A stretch of 64,000 bases of DNA. It comes from Maylandia zebra (Eukaryota > Chordata > Actinopteri > Cichliformes > Cichlidae). The DNA lies in contig NC_135167.1 of NCBI RefSeq assembly GCF_041146795.1, forward strand, positions 36,494,954-36,558,953. The letters run 5' to 3'. Each line of letters starts with the position of its first letter. Position 1 is the first letter of the stretch. Below the pieces are notes generated by a model, which ran no database searches, had not been told where the DNA came from, and worked only from the letters and a program-made list of their open reading frames with translations. Below are positions 23,001-34,800 of this stretch, piece after piece. The position numbers were made by a program, and so were the translations under genes.

Positions 23001-26000
23001 GTTGAACAAAAAAGACTGGATAAAAATGTGACCAAATAAAGCATTTTAACACAACCCCTTCATTTCAGGGGCTCAAAGGTCATTGGACAAACTAATAGTT
23101 GCTTGTAAACTGTTTGCTGGCTTTGACAGCCTGAAGTCTTGAACATCCCCAGATGCTGGTTTCCTCCTTTTTAAAGCTCTGCCAGGCCTTTGCTGCAGCG
23201 CGTTTCACTTCCTGTTTGTTTGTGAAGTTTAGTCTTCAACAAGTAAAACGCTCAGTTGGGTTAAGATCAGCTGACTTACTTGGCCAATAAAGAATATTCC
23301 TCTTCTTTGCATTAATAAACTGCTGGCTTGCTTTGGCTGTATGTTCTGGCTTGTGGTCCATCTGTATTATGAAACACCGGCTAATCAATCTGACTGCATT
23401 TAGCTGGATTTGAGCAGACAGTCTCTGAACACCTCAGAGTTCATTCAGCTGCTCCTGTGTCCCTGTGCTTCAGTCCATGACGCCGTGTGTCACCGATGAT
23501 GTGGTGTGCTTTGGATCATCAGCTGTTCCACACCTTCCATTCAGGTAGAGGTTGATGTCGGTTTCATCTGTTTGTCCAGATCTGTGCTGGCTTTTTGAGA
23601 TGACTTCTTTTTTGCACCTTGCAATGAACCCTCTGCATTTACTTTCATGCAGTCTTCTCTTTATGGTAGACTTGGATACTGATAAGCCTACCTCCTACCT
23701 TCCTCCTGGAGAGTGTTATTCACTTTGTGAAGAATTTCTCATCACCATGGAAATGATTCTGCGATCACATTGATGTCTGTGGACATCCAGGTCTTTGTGT
23801 TGCTGAGTTCCCCACAGCTTTCTTTCTTTCTTGCACCAAACTGTAGATTTTGCCGCTCCTAATATTGCAGTAATTTCTTGGATGGATGTTTTTTTTCTTC
23901 ACAGCTTAAGGATGGATCGTTTCACCTGCATGGAGCGCTCCTTTGACCAATGTGGTCTGTTTACAGCAAAATCTTCCAAATGCAAGCACCGCACCTCAAA
24001 CGGCAGGCTTTTTATCTGCTTAATTAATAATGATATAACGGAGGAATCGCACACACCTGCCCATGGTCCCTTTAAAAAAAACAAAACAAAACAAAAAAAA
24101 AAAAACGTGGAGGAGCTTCAGCTCCTAAACACGTCAGAGACTCTAGAATGAAAGCTGAGTCTACACATCGTGTCCATGATCTAACTATAATTCAAATGTT
24201 TCAGTAGACATAAAACAACCTAATTTTGTGTCAGTGTTATACATGGACGTAGCTTCCTGTCAAACTCACCTCCAGCTCCAGGAAGAGTCTCCAGCTTTGC
24301 TCCCACTGCTGAACCCCTTCAAAAAGCTCTTTGTGATCCTCATAATGCTGCTTCAAGCGCTGGATCTCAGCATCGTGCAGACTTAACAGATCTTCAGTAA
24401 AGTCCTCTAAAACAATCAGTCAGCTTCAGTTTAAAAAACTGAACAAAAGGCGAAAAGAATGTGTGACAAACAAGAAAACCCACCACTAAAATATGGTGTG
24501 AAAGCCTGCCGCTGGTCTGTGCTGAGGAAGCACTTCTCCCAGAAGACAGCGATCTCAGAGCGGATGGCATCTATGACATTGCGGATGTTCTGCAGTTTGA
24601 GCTCCTCGAGACGCTGGACTTCTGTTTGTAACTGAGGAGGACAAATAAAGATCAAACAACACGGAAAAACAGCAGCCACAGAACTGGAACTCACAGCTGT
24701 CCACAAAGAACAGGAAAAATAATCTGCAGCATCTTCTCACCGCGTCCAAATTCCTCTTCTTGGACGTGACCATGTGTTGGCTGAAAGCCTCCCTTTCCTC
24801 CTGTGGAACCTGCAGTCTGTCCCACAGCTGCTGGATCTTCTCTCTGTGACTCTCACACATGGCCTCGTTCTCTGCCTTGTGTTCCTCAAGCTGCAAGATC
24901 AACACAGCATCAGTTAGCAACTCAACAGGTTGGGCTGAAATGACGATTTATGCAAAAAAAGAAAAAGATTCTGCTCACCTGGCAAAGAAGCAGTTTGAGT
25001 GATGTAATGTTGTCTCTAGAGAGGCAAAAAGAGTCCTCATCCTCACAGACCACGTCCTTCTCAAAGCTGGTTTCGGGGACACGGTCCAGCTCCTCCATGT
25101 ATAAAATGATCTGCTTTTTGAGCTCCGTGAACTCAGCGTGTCGCTTCACCTGGAAACATGAAGCAGTCAAAATGTGACGTAACAAAAAGAGGAAGAAACA
25201 AAACCTGCTCATCAAACAGTGCTGCACCCAGACTGATCTCAGCCTGTCCAGTGACATCTCTCCTGCTTGTAGCAGTGTTCATCCCACAGTTTCTCTTCAT
25301 GCAGCCACATTAATGTTCTGTTAGAGGTGTGGTTTGAACTATGAGGTCCTACCCTCTCTTCGTTCTGGTTGGCGATGTGCTGGTGGAAGTTGTCCAGTGT
25401 TTCCAGTGAGGGGACGGAGTCGGGAGCGATGCCGTACGGCACGGAGCACAGGACGTCGCACAGGTCCTGGTCCTGCTCCAGCAGAGCCTTCAGCTGCTGC
25501 ATCCGCCGAGCCTTCTCCTTTATCAGGGCCTCCACCTGTGTGCGGATGTTCTTCTCTTGCTGGAGCATGCTGATGCCAGCCTCTTCCTTAATATGCAAAC
25601 AAATTTAACAGCAAAAAGTTTTGTTTTTTTTTAAAAGTCACTAAATTGTCATTAAAGACATCAGCTGGTAACTACAGTGACTGACAGGCATGAAGTTAGA
25701 AATGGTTTTACAGCAAAAGGAGGAAGCAGGTTAGGCTTGTTGAATATCAATGATATAATCAGTCATTTGCCAAGGAAGATGCTCGATGACGTGTAATTAA
25801 ATGTTTGATTCAGTTTCCAGTTAAACACGTTGAGATGGAAACGCGCTGTTACCTCGAACACGGGCAGCTGAAGCTCCAAGCAGAGTTTCTCCATTTCTGT
25901 TTTGCATGTCTGAAGGCTAAGGATGAGCCTCTTTTTCAGAGATTCCTCTTCTTGAATCATCATGTCTAATAAATTCTGTTGGAGAAACGCAGCAAATCAA

Positions 26001-28357
26001 ACAGGAGTTTAGTGTAAATATCAAAATTCTCTTCAACAGCTGATCACGCACCTAAATAATCACGCTTCCTGTAATTATTTAGGAAACAGTCATTTCAATT
26101 TCCATTTCAGTTCATGAAATCCAGATATAATCGGCAACAAAGACTTTGGTGGTTAGCATACTGCTCCTTGTAAAGGTAAACCAAAGAGCTAGCACAGTTC
26201 TTCGTTTTAAAATGCACATTAGGATAGCAACAACTTACCCAAACTATGGTATCTGTTTAGATATTAGTTCTGATGTTTCTACTGAAATAAGGGGGATAAA
26301 ATAAATTTTGAACAATCACCAATTCTAGTTGGGACTGAATCAGCTGATATTAATTTGCACTGAGTGGCAAAAATTGCTTTCAGTCCTGATGCACTTCTGC
26401 TGGTGTCATGACTTTCCTTGGCTTTGAATTCTTTGCATGTGTGGATTGGACAGGTTGTTACTGACTTCTGGTGAAAACTTCATGTCAATAGCACAGAAAT
26501 ATATTTACTTCCAGATGCATCTGATCTGCAGATAACTTTAACTCTATTGTAGTTTTTAGACTATAATAGGCATCACTACAGTGGCTATCAGCTTTCTTTC
26601 CGAAGCGGCGCTTTCAACTCTGAACAAACTCATAAAATGTTGTGTTTCATGGGTCACATGACTCCTCTCCCACACAAAATGAGCTGCATGTCTACTCCAA
26701 TCAGATGATGACAAAATGATCTTCTATAAAGAATCTGAAAAAATAAACAGTAAAATGTAAGTGTTGCAAAAGATCAAGCAATGGATGCTGCAGCAACCTG
26801 ACGATGCAGCACACAGAGCAGTGAAATAAACTCTCAGTGCTGCTGTTTATTTCTAAGGTTAGTGCTGCACACATAACAGTGAAACATTAAATGTTACCAC
26901 AGCATAATGAAGGAGACGCTTTACTTTGTAGTCAGATCAGCAACAAACTGATGTTGCTGACCGAACAGGCAGAGGTGATGCGCCCTGCGCTCTAGTGGCT
27001 GCAGCTGCAGTGTAAAAGCCATCTGCTGCGACCGGCTGAGGTATTAATATCATCAGAGCTGTAAATATTTTCCACTGCCAAAGATCTCTTAGTAACAAGC
27101 CTTGCCACTCTACAGTCATATTGAAATATTTCTGAGTACTTGTTCAGGCAGATATTTTGAAGCGTTGTCTAAATTAGGGTTGTCCAAACTCCCCTGATGT
27201 CAGCAAGTCAAAAAAAGAGCATGAGATAGCAAAGGGTGAACATCACAGAGAACTTGTCATTGACAAAGAGCACAGCTGTTCCACAAAGATGTAAGAGACA
27301 GGTTTTTCTTTTTGCCACAGTGATGCACACGTAACGTCTACAGAGTTCACGAAGTGTTTAAAAAAACAAAAAAACAAACAAACAAACACACAATTTACAT
27401 TTATTTTAAAGGAATGCACTCATGTTTCTTAAGAGGTCTCATGTTGCACTCTTCTTTAGATAGAACTTTATTAATCCCTCGGGTGGGTTCCTCTGGGAAA
27501 TTCGATTCGAAATTCTGTTCTGCAAATGGATGATTCATTAAGTGTGACCGTTTTTATCCACCGAAGATCAAACTGAGCAGCATGTAAACAACAGACAATT
27601 CGAACAGAAAAACTACAATCTGATGACAAACTGCTCACAGGTGTGATGACTTTGCCCAAACACAAGGCTTTAAAAAGCCCCTCCCCCGGGAAGTTTACCT
27701 TCTCCCACTACCTTTGCTGTTGCAGATTTTCCGGATTCTTTGAATGTCTCCAGTCTCGTTTCGCTCATAATGAATGCAAGCATCAATCCCATCCTTCTTT
27801 ATTGCTGTCATTCAGATTTACACTCACCCAAAGCACCCTGCACCATCCTACATCATGATAGGACCCAGACTCCGTGAAACACCACTAGCCTAAAACTTAA
27901 ACCCGGTCACAATCCAGCAGGTGCATTTGAGTCACTGACACATCAGCAGTGATCAGAGGTTACACATACTGTTACATGTGAAATGGTCTCACCTTTATGT
28001 GACTTTTGACTACATTAGTTCTCTGTAGTCTCTGGTCCTCCGGGATGCCGATCTCCTCCCAAATGTCCTTCAGGTGGCACAGCGCTTTATTCAGGCACGA
28101 CACAGCCTCCGCTGCGAGTACCTCGCTAAAAACAAACGCAGGAGACACCGTCGTTTATTAATACAGGATTCACAAGCTATCGATAATCCAGCCGTTCGTA
28201 ACATTATAACAACAGGATTTTTGTGGAACACGCACACATCAATTACGAACTGCCTTTGACATTAGCTAACAGTAAGCTGCTAAGAGCCCAATATATAGTT
28301 TACAAACACTGACTCCACTGCGAGAAACAAAGAGACTTAAACATACCTTTTCCTCAT
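20093..28357 (-). CDS. prc1: Protein regulator of cytokinesis 1, complete, 14 coding exons, 610 aa
   Basis: Microtubule-bundling MAP65/Ase1/PRC1 protein that cross-links antiparallel microtubules at the spindle midzone and recruits KIF4-type kinesins. Coding exons in transcript order: 28347-28357, 27993-28125, 25853-25975, 25353-25586, 24979-25149, 24741-24890, 24484-24631, 24270-24406, 22528-22623, 22294-22440, 22099-22212, 21894-22007, 21242-21424, 20093-20164. All junctions are GT-AG and phases close. The first coding exon holds only 11 nt. The N-terminal half is coiled coil; residues about 335-460 are the spectrin-like microtubule-binding domain (NGQKFLQYVEEQWELHR). Two CDK-type sites (RTPTK, T470; ATPNK, T481) and a KEN motif (548-550) lie in the tail. 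Human PRC1 is 620 aa; a short stretch before RDLSKASDA is absent or lies in an exon I did not detect. Confidence 0.96.
22876..24090 (-). pseudogene. Decayed Tc1-like element in prc1 intron 8
   Basis: The left tip CAGAGGTCCATAAATATT follows a TA (22874-22875). Minus-strand translation, with stops and frameshifts, shows Tc1 transposase motifs: DHKPEHTAK with the second catalytic aspartate, and WPSKSADLNPTE with the glutamate, 34 residues apart (about 23250-23365). Further N-terminal pieces lie up to about 24000. The right inverted repeat was not found; an A-rich stretch (24073-24105) marks the end of similarity. It is an old, inactive copy lying entirely within the intron. Confidence 0.75.
27459..27550 (-). 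repeat. LINE 3'-tail fragment in prc1 intron 2
   Basis: The plus strand reads TAGATAGAACTTTATTAATCCCTCGGG, the inverted 3' end of a teleost LINE. Similar tails occur at 42998, 50366 and 53150. Only the extreme 3' end is present, as expected for 5' truncation during insertion. The family is not determined. Confidence 0.5.
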
Positions 28358-28399
28358 CGTTAAATTCCAGAGCCCGTTACAATTACAGGTAAAAACCGT

Positions 28400-28640
28400 T
28401 TAAAACACCTGTGGAAAAGTCAAGCCTCAGACGGCCGCCTCTCTCCTGCGCCCAGTCCGTTTGTACACAGTTCAAAATACGCGACTCGCAGCGTCCCGCT
28501 CTCCGATTGGCCCGTGCTGCCAGTGCGCTCGTTTTGTTACACCACATCGGGCCGCCAGGGTTTCTTCTACCCATTGCATGCAATGAACTGCACGTCGTCG
28601 AAAAAACAAACGCAACGATCGCACGGGCGGTGCGCTGACG
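28400..28640 (-). promoter_or_regulatory. prc1: prc1 promoter region with CCAAT box and CHR-like element
   Basis: GC-rich stretch just upstream of the prc1 start codon. On the minus strand a CCAAT box (28506-28510) is followed 29 bp downstream by TTTGAA (28471-28476), preceded by CGCG. CCAAT plus CHR (TTTGAA/TTTAAA) is the layout of G2/M genes controlled by NF-Y and DREAM/MMB. That fits a cytokinesis gene, but binding is inferred. No TATA box is evident. Confidence 0.5.
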
Positions 28641-28753
28641 TCACGTAGTAGAACAGAAGAAACTGCAGTTAATTTTAAACTGATGAACTCACAGCAGAGC
28701 CGGGCAGCCGGTAAACGCGACTACATAGAAACCAACGAAGATGTTAAGAAACG

Positions 28754-28759
28754 TTTATT
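28754..28759 (-). terminator. vps33b: vps33b polyadenylation signal AATAAA
   Basis: AATAAA on the minus strand, about 140 nt after the vps33b stop codon. Cleavage would fall near 28735, only about 100-300 bp before the prc1 promoter. Confidence 0.7.
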
Positions 28760-28896
28760 CACTTTACACATCTTTACAGTTCTCGCGTCACCAGAAACAG
28801 ACCAGAATGAAGCATTTCTTTATCTTTAATGCCAGTGTTGGAGGAATGCATAGCGGCTCCTCAGCAGTTCTGTCCATAATGAAGTGCTGCCAGGCT

Positions 28897-31800
28897 TCAT
28901 ACGTGGTTGTCCAGCAAAGCCTCCAGGAGTCTGGAACTGTTTGTAATTGCAGTTGTAACCACAATGAATTTATAACCTGAGAGAAAAAAATAGAAACGGT
29001 TGTTATTTTCTGCTTTTCAACAATACAATAAAAAATACATCTCCCATTTCAGAAGATGTTTTTCACATTTTTTATTTTTGCTTAAGTGGCCCTACACCCC
29101 ATCACAATGTTTACCTTTCTCTCTGCCGAGGAACCGAAGGGCCGAAATCTCAGAGTAGGTGCATCCACCAAGAAACATGACCAGTATGATACGCTGAGTG
29201 TCGTTCTTTCCCCTTGAATCCACTCCGCTGCTCCCTGATCAGAGAAGGAGAACAGTGATCAAATCTGTTAGACGTCTGTTACAACAGTCTCCTTTTCTGT
29301 TTTAGCATTAGCCTCAAACGGATCCATTATACCTGCCATTGAACTAACCTGTAACTGCAAATTCATGACCATTTAGCAGCCTGGTGACTTCTTCAAGCCC
29401 CGTCCAACCATCTCGCTCCAGCACCTATGCAATACATACCGGGAATAGAATTTTATTTTAAAGTTACCATGGCTGCCCCCCCATCATATCCACAGACTGA
29501 ATGTGTCCTGGTTGACTTACTTGTTCGATGAGTTTGCAGCTCAGAGGGATGTAGGCACCACTGAAGATATAAGCCATGTCTCGAGGGACACGCAGGTCAT
29601 ATTCTTCATCCGTCTTTGGCACCTTGATGCAAAATATGATGAGCACGTTACCATTTGACACAATCAGAAATGAAAAACAAAATGCCTTTAGGAAAAGTAT
29701 GTGCTGTATTTTTTTTAAACTAAATAAAGTTAATTAAAGAGAATATATGTTACTGTTTTGTGTCATATATAGTGTTATGATTGCAGATGCTCATTAAAAG
29801 TGTCAAACCATGAGGTCAGCCTATGTGAAAGAAGTAAACAGTGATTTTTTTTTTTACTTGTGGCTCTGTCTGATGTCACTGAGAGGACACTGCTAATATG
29901 GTCATCCCAACTTAAAACTCGTTTCTCTGTTTGGGCCAACCAATCAGAAAAAAGATTAAAGAGAGGGATGTTTTACAAGGAGAGGAGATTTTTTTAAAAG
30001 CCTTTTTTCCAAGCAGGATGAACACAGTGCTTCACCAAGGCTCAGTACACCATAGATAAGGTTTATTTTGAACCGTGAACCATACAAAGTTGTTCTTGTA
30101 GAGTCCACAAATACAACTAACCAAAGATGTTCACCTAAACAATAATTTACCAAGTTAAGTTTTCTGCTCAAGGCTCTGAAATTGCTCTTCTTTGCCAGAG
30201 AGGAAAAGGCATCTGTCAGTTTTCCTGGAAACAAAGAAGAAGAAGAAAAGTCAAACAGCACGTGTGTCTTGATGCACAGAGCAATGCAGGGTTTCCTGTA
30301 AGTGGAGAAGGCTAAAACTGCGCTGAGAAGCCACTGTCACCTGCAGTTTTATCATTAACCAGTTTGCCCACTTTGCTCTCCATTACAGTGAGCGTCTCTC
30401 CCGGCTGTTGCTCGACCAGCAGCCCAAGCTGCCTCAGGTTGGAAAATGTGAGCAGGTGATCCACTCCATAGCTCTGATGAGGTCAGACAGAGAAAAATGT
30501 CAGGCATTGGACCCATGGCTCTTTATCAAAATGAGCACACACTTAACAAGCCAAGGCTGGCAGCAAAGAGCAATCTGCCACTACAGGCTGCCTGATCAGA
30601 TCTGTGACAAAAGCCTGTGATGTCCCCAAACAGCTGGACGCTGCACGTTCTCCAAAGCATTACTCTAAGAGGAGGAAATGATCTTTGTTCAGCTACAGAC
30701 TGATTTACATTTCATGCTCCAGTGTAGGGATAGGCTGTATTATTATTTTCCCCACGGGGCCAGACTGTTAAATTAAGTGAAAGCTCACAACGAATAAATG
30801 AAAAATTTAGTGATGATTTAAGCTGAACTCAGATTCTTTTACAATCAGATATTTGTGAGCCTACAAGTCCCGAGTCTTTGTTTAAAAAATACATTTCATT
30901 GTCATCTCAGGTTACAAAGATACAAACATCATTTGAGAAAGCAGCCGCTCTTTCCAAGACAATCATTGACACAATGCTGCATTTGATGAAATGTGAAGGT
31001 TGTTTTGTTTGAAGACATTACAGGGTGACTGAGATGGTTACAGGCATATTTGAGCTGCACAAAACACACACAAAGCAAAGAAAGAAGTGTGTGTGTGTTT
31101 GCTATTTAACAGGCAAATGTAGAAACTGTGTTATAACTGTGCAGCTGCTTTGTGAGAAGTTCTGCTGTCAGCCTGATTTTCTCCGTCTCAGACGGGTTTC
31201 TCCTCGGCGCTCTGGTCTTCCAACAAACAGATTGGACTTTTATTCACCAAGAGCTCCAAAAATGACAGATAGGAGTGTTTTCTGGCACAAATCCCTTACG
31301 GCCAGTATCAGCCTACATGCTGTTTGTATACTTGAATCTTTTTTGAGCAAACATGAACAGAAAATAGCATTAAAAAATAAATAAAAATAAACAGCAGAAA
31401 ATACCATTTCAAGCAAAGGTACAAAAATGCTGACACTAAAAGCTTTTGTACTTCTACCACCAGTGTTGGTCAAATTACTTGAAAAAAGTGATCAGTAACT
31501 AACTACTGATTACTTCCCCCCAAGGTAATCCTGTTACTTTACTGATTACTTATTTTCAAATTAGTTACTTAGTTACTTTTTAAAAACACGATTTACAACC
31601 TGAATAGGTGATAAAGCGATAGATCTTTCAGCCCAATTCTACTTTTTCTACATAATCTATCATATAAAATGTAATCAAATGGAAAAGTCTCTTTTTAAAA
31701 CTTGTTTTATTAGTTTTAATCTTTTAACTTTATGCATCAAGCAAAAATTTAATTATATGCAGCATTCTCTGACTGGAAGAAATTTGTTTAACATTTAAAT

Positions 31801-34800
31801 GTATTTTCTGCACATTTCTGCACATAAAATAAAATATTTTTTGTGTTTACACTCACTCCTTCAAATAGATGCAAGTAAAACACAGCAGAAAATAAATAAA
31901 ATCAAAGACTCAGCGGTCCTGTTGCTCTATTTTCAGCAGCGGTCAGTGGAAGAATCCACGAGTTTCTCTGTGAGTTTCCCATTACGTGGCAGCTACTCGG
32001 TGCTTGCTCGGACGTTTAGGGTTTTTTCGCTGTAAAAAGAAGTTTTCTTCCCACGCACAGCGGACACTAATGTTTTTGTCACTTTTTATGGAATCAAACT
32101 CAAAGTAAGGTCAGTACTTCCACGCTTTAAACGCTGCACGCTCATACTCTCTCCCACAATCGATATGTGATCCATTGTTGATCTGCACACAGCTGTTACC
32201 ACGAACGTCGCACTCGCTTACGTCACTGTCATGAGACATTCTCGCAAAAAAAAAAAATTAAAAAAAAATCACGGTTTTAGTAACGCAGCGTTCCTACGGG
32301 AAAGTAACAGTAATCTAATTACCATTTTTGCAATAGGAATCCCTTACTTTACTCGTTACTTGAAAAAAGTAATCGGATTACAGTAACGCGTTACTTGTAA
32401 CGTGTACTGCCCATCTCTGTCTCCCACAACAAAAATACTCTGAGAGATTTGTTGTACCTCACCTGCAAATACTGTGCTTTCAATGAGCGGTAGTCTTTTG
32501 GCAGCAGTCCTGCAGGAAAACAGCATCACAATAGTTGTAAACAGGAAAGACAACAGTCTGTGACGAATCAGTGAAGGATGATTCACCGTTTTCTGTGATA
32601 GACAGCAGACAAAGCAGCCGCAGACTTTCTATCATGGACACCTAGAAAGGAGAAAAAGAGTCATTCAGACTTTTTGGCAGTGCGCTTATTGCTGAACTCT
32701 TTTAAGAACACTCACCTGTCTGTTGATGTGCTCCTCTATGTAAGAAATGCATTCACGGATTTCAAATCCTTCCAGTAATACTGGGAAAGCACAAGGAAAC
32801 AAGATTTGCTGCTCCTGGGGTTAGAACACTACAAACTATTATCTTTGACAACTTTTAGTAGCGGACACACACAAAATGAACTGAACCACTTAACGTGCAG
32901 CATGGAGACAGGAGCACACACAGGAACACAGGTGTGTTTGTTTACCCATCTCTGCAGGACTTTATTCCACATCAGTGCACTTCAAGCCAGGCACTGTTGT
33001 CTCACAGTAAAAGTTTCTATGTGGAGTTTGTTCTCTTAGGTTATTCTGGCAGCTCACAGAGACGTGGCCACAGGTGTGACTGTGAGTATTAATGGTTGTC
33101 TGTCTGTGTGGTAGGCCCTGCACTGGACTAGGAATCTGTCCAGGGAGTGTGCTCTCCCTCTTGCCCTGTGACAGGATAGGCTCCGCCCTCCTGTGGCCCT
33201 AAACTGGATAAGTGTTTAAGGAAATAGATTTATGGTTGTATGGCATTCTCAAGCCTCACATTTAAGTGCTAAAAACTACCATAAACCTAACTTAACTATG
33301 GTCCAAGTCTAAACTGTCACTGCTTATAATCCCACTCTTAACACTGATCTTACTGTTCTTCTCCCAGTCTTGGAAACAGGGCACACAGAAAACAATGCAG
33401 CAGTTTTAGGCATCACATCGTCACCAGTCCCCGTCGTAACCCAGGGAGATAATGTTGCTGCTTCAGTGACCTTTGCTGGGTTTATGACTGCCTGCTTGTG
33501 ATGCATTTAGGGGGCATCTGTAAATTGTAGTAATAAAAAAAGATAACCCAAGTTACACCCTTCTCAAATGGGATCATCTCTAGTTCATTTAAAGTACTGA
33601 AAACATGAGACTCATCGGTCAGCAAAGTCTTTGGAGAGCTTTCATGTTCTTGCACACACGTATGAAACCAACAAACATGGAGCTTGTTTTGTGCTTTAAG
33701 GCGTTAAAGTCCCTTAACCTCCTAGGACCTGGCGTCCACATGTGTGGGCATCACATTTTGGGTTATTTAGACCAAAATAGACAATTTTGCACTACAAAAG
33801 TGATATCCACTTATGAGGACATTATACTGCTAGTGTTCGATCGAAATGAATATCCTCATATGTGGCTCTCATTTTTCTTAGAAACAAAAATCAGGTAAAG
33901 AAAATATCTGGTAATTCTTTGTTTTTACATTCATCGGGTCCCAATATGCCCAAATATCAAAGAGAAATTAAAAATGCTGCTGTGGAAGAGTTAGGGTCTT
34001 AGGAGGTTAAATGAAACGTGATTGGAACAAAGAGCAGACCGGAGGATTCTTACAGTGTTCTGTCTTCAGCAGCTCCTGAAAGTCCTGCTTTGTTTTCTTC
34101 TTCATTATCGACTCGCTGGCACCAATGTCTGGAAGAGAAAATGCTCTTCAGCAACGCAGCCGTGCAGATATGGCTCGGAGTCCGCGGTAGGATACTGTAA
34201 CACTCACGCAGGCTCAGCAGTCGATGTTCCTGCTTCAACCCTTTCAGCTCCTCTGACACAAACGTCTTCATCTGCTTTATGTCCATGCCCCGACGTTTCT
34301 GTAGAGTTATTAAAGAAAACCAGAAAAAAGGTGTTAGCTGTTATCCTTACTGGTCACTAATGCTTCAGCTACGTCATAATTACCCCACTGAAACACTGCA
34401 GGGTAACCTGACACTATGTAACTATGTAACTAAATGTAACTACACATCGCATCAACGCAGCCCAACACTACTGCGAGGGGTTCAGCACCATCAGATCATC
34501 CGGACAATTTCCAGATACTTTTTTGTTGTAGTTTTTGAGACAATAACAATTATAGCATCAAAGTGTCAAGATAAAGACTCATAAACGTCACCCCAGCAAA
34601 TTCCTGGAGCGAGATCACTGAAACTACTGGAACGTACAGAGAAAGAGGAAAAACTAGAGGGACAAAAATGTTTGCTGACCTAAACAGAGAGCGCAGACGC
34701 AGGAGCATTTTATTAGTTTCTATTGGCTGGCATCGCACATAAAACACGACCACGAGGTAATAAACACGTAACGCACCAGTGCAAATATAAATGCCATTTT

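Noticed and set aside
23831-24151. 106-codon plus-strand frame
   Set aside because: It overlaps the antisense strand of the decayed Tc1-like transposase and an A-rich tract within prc1 intron 8.
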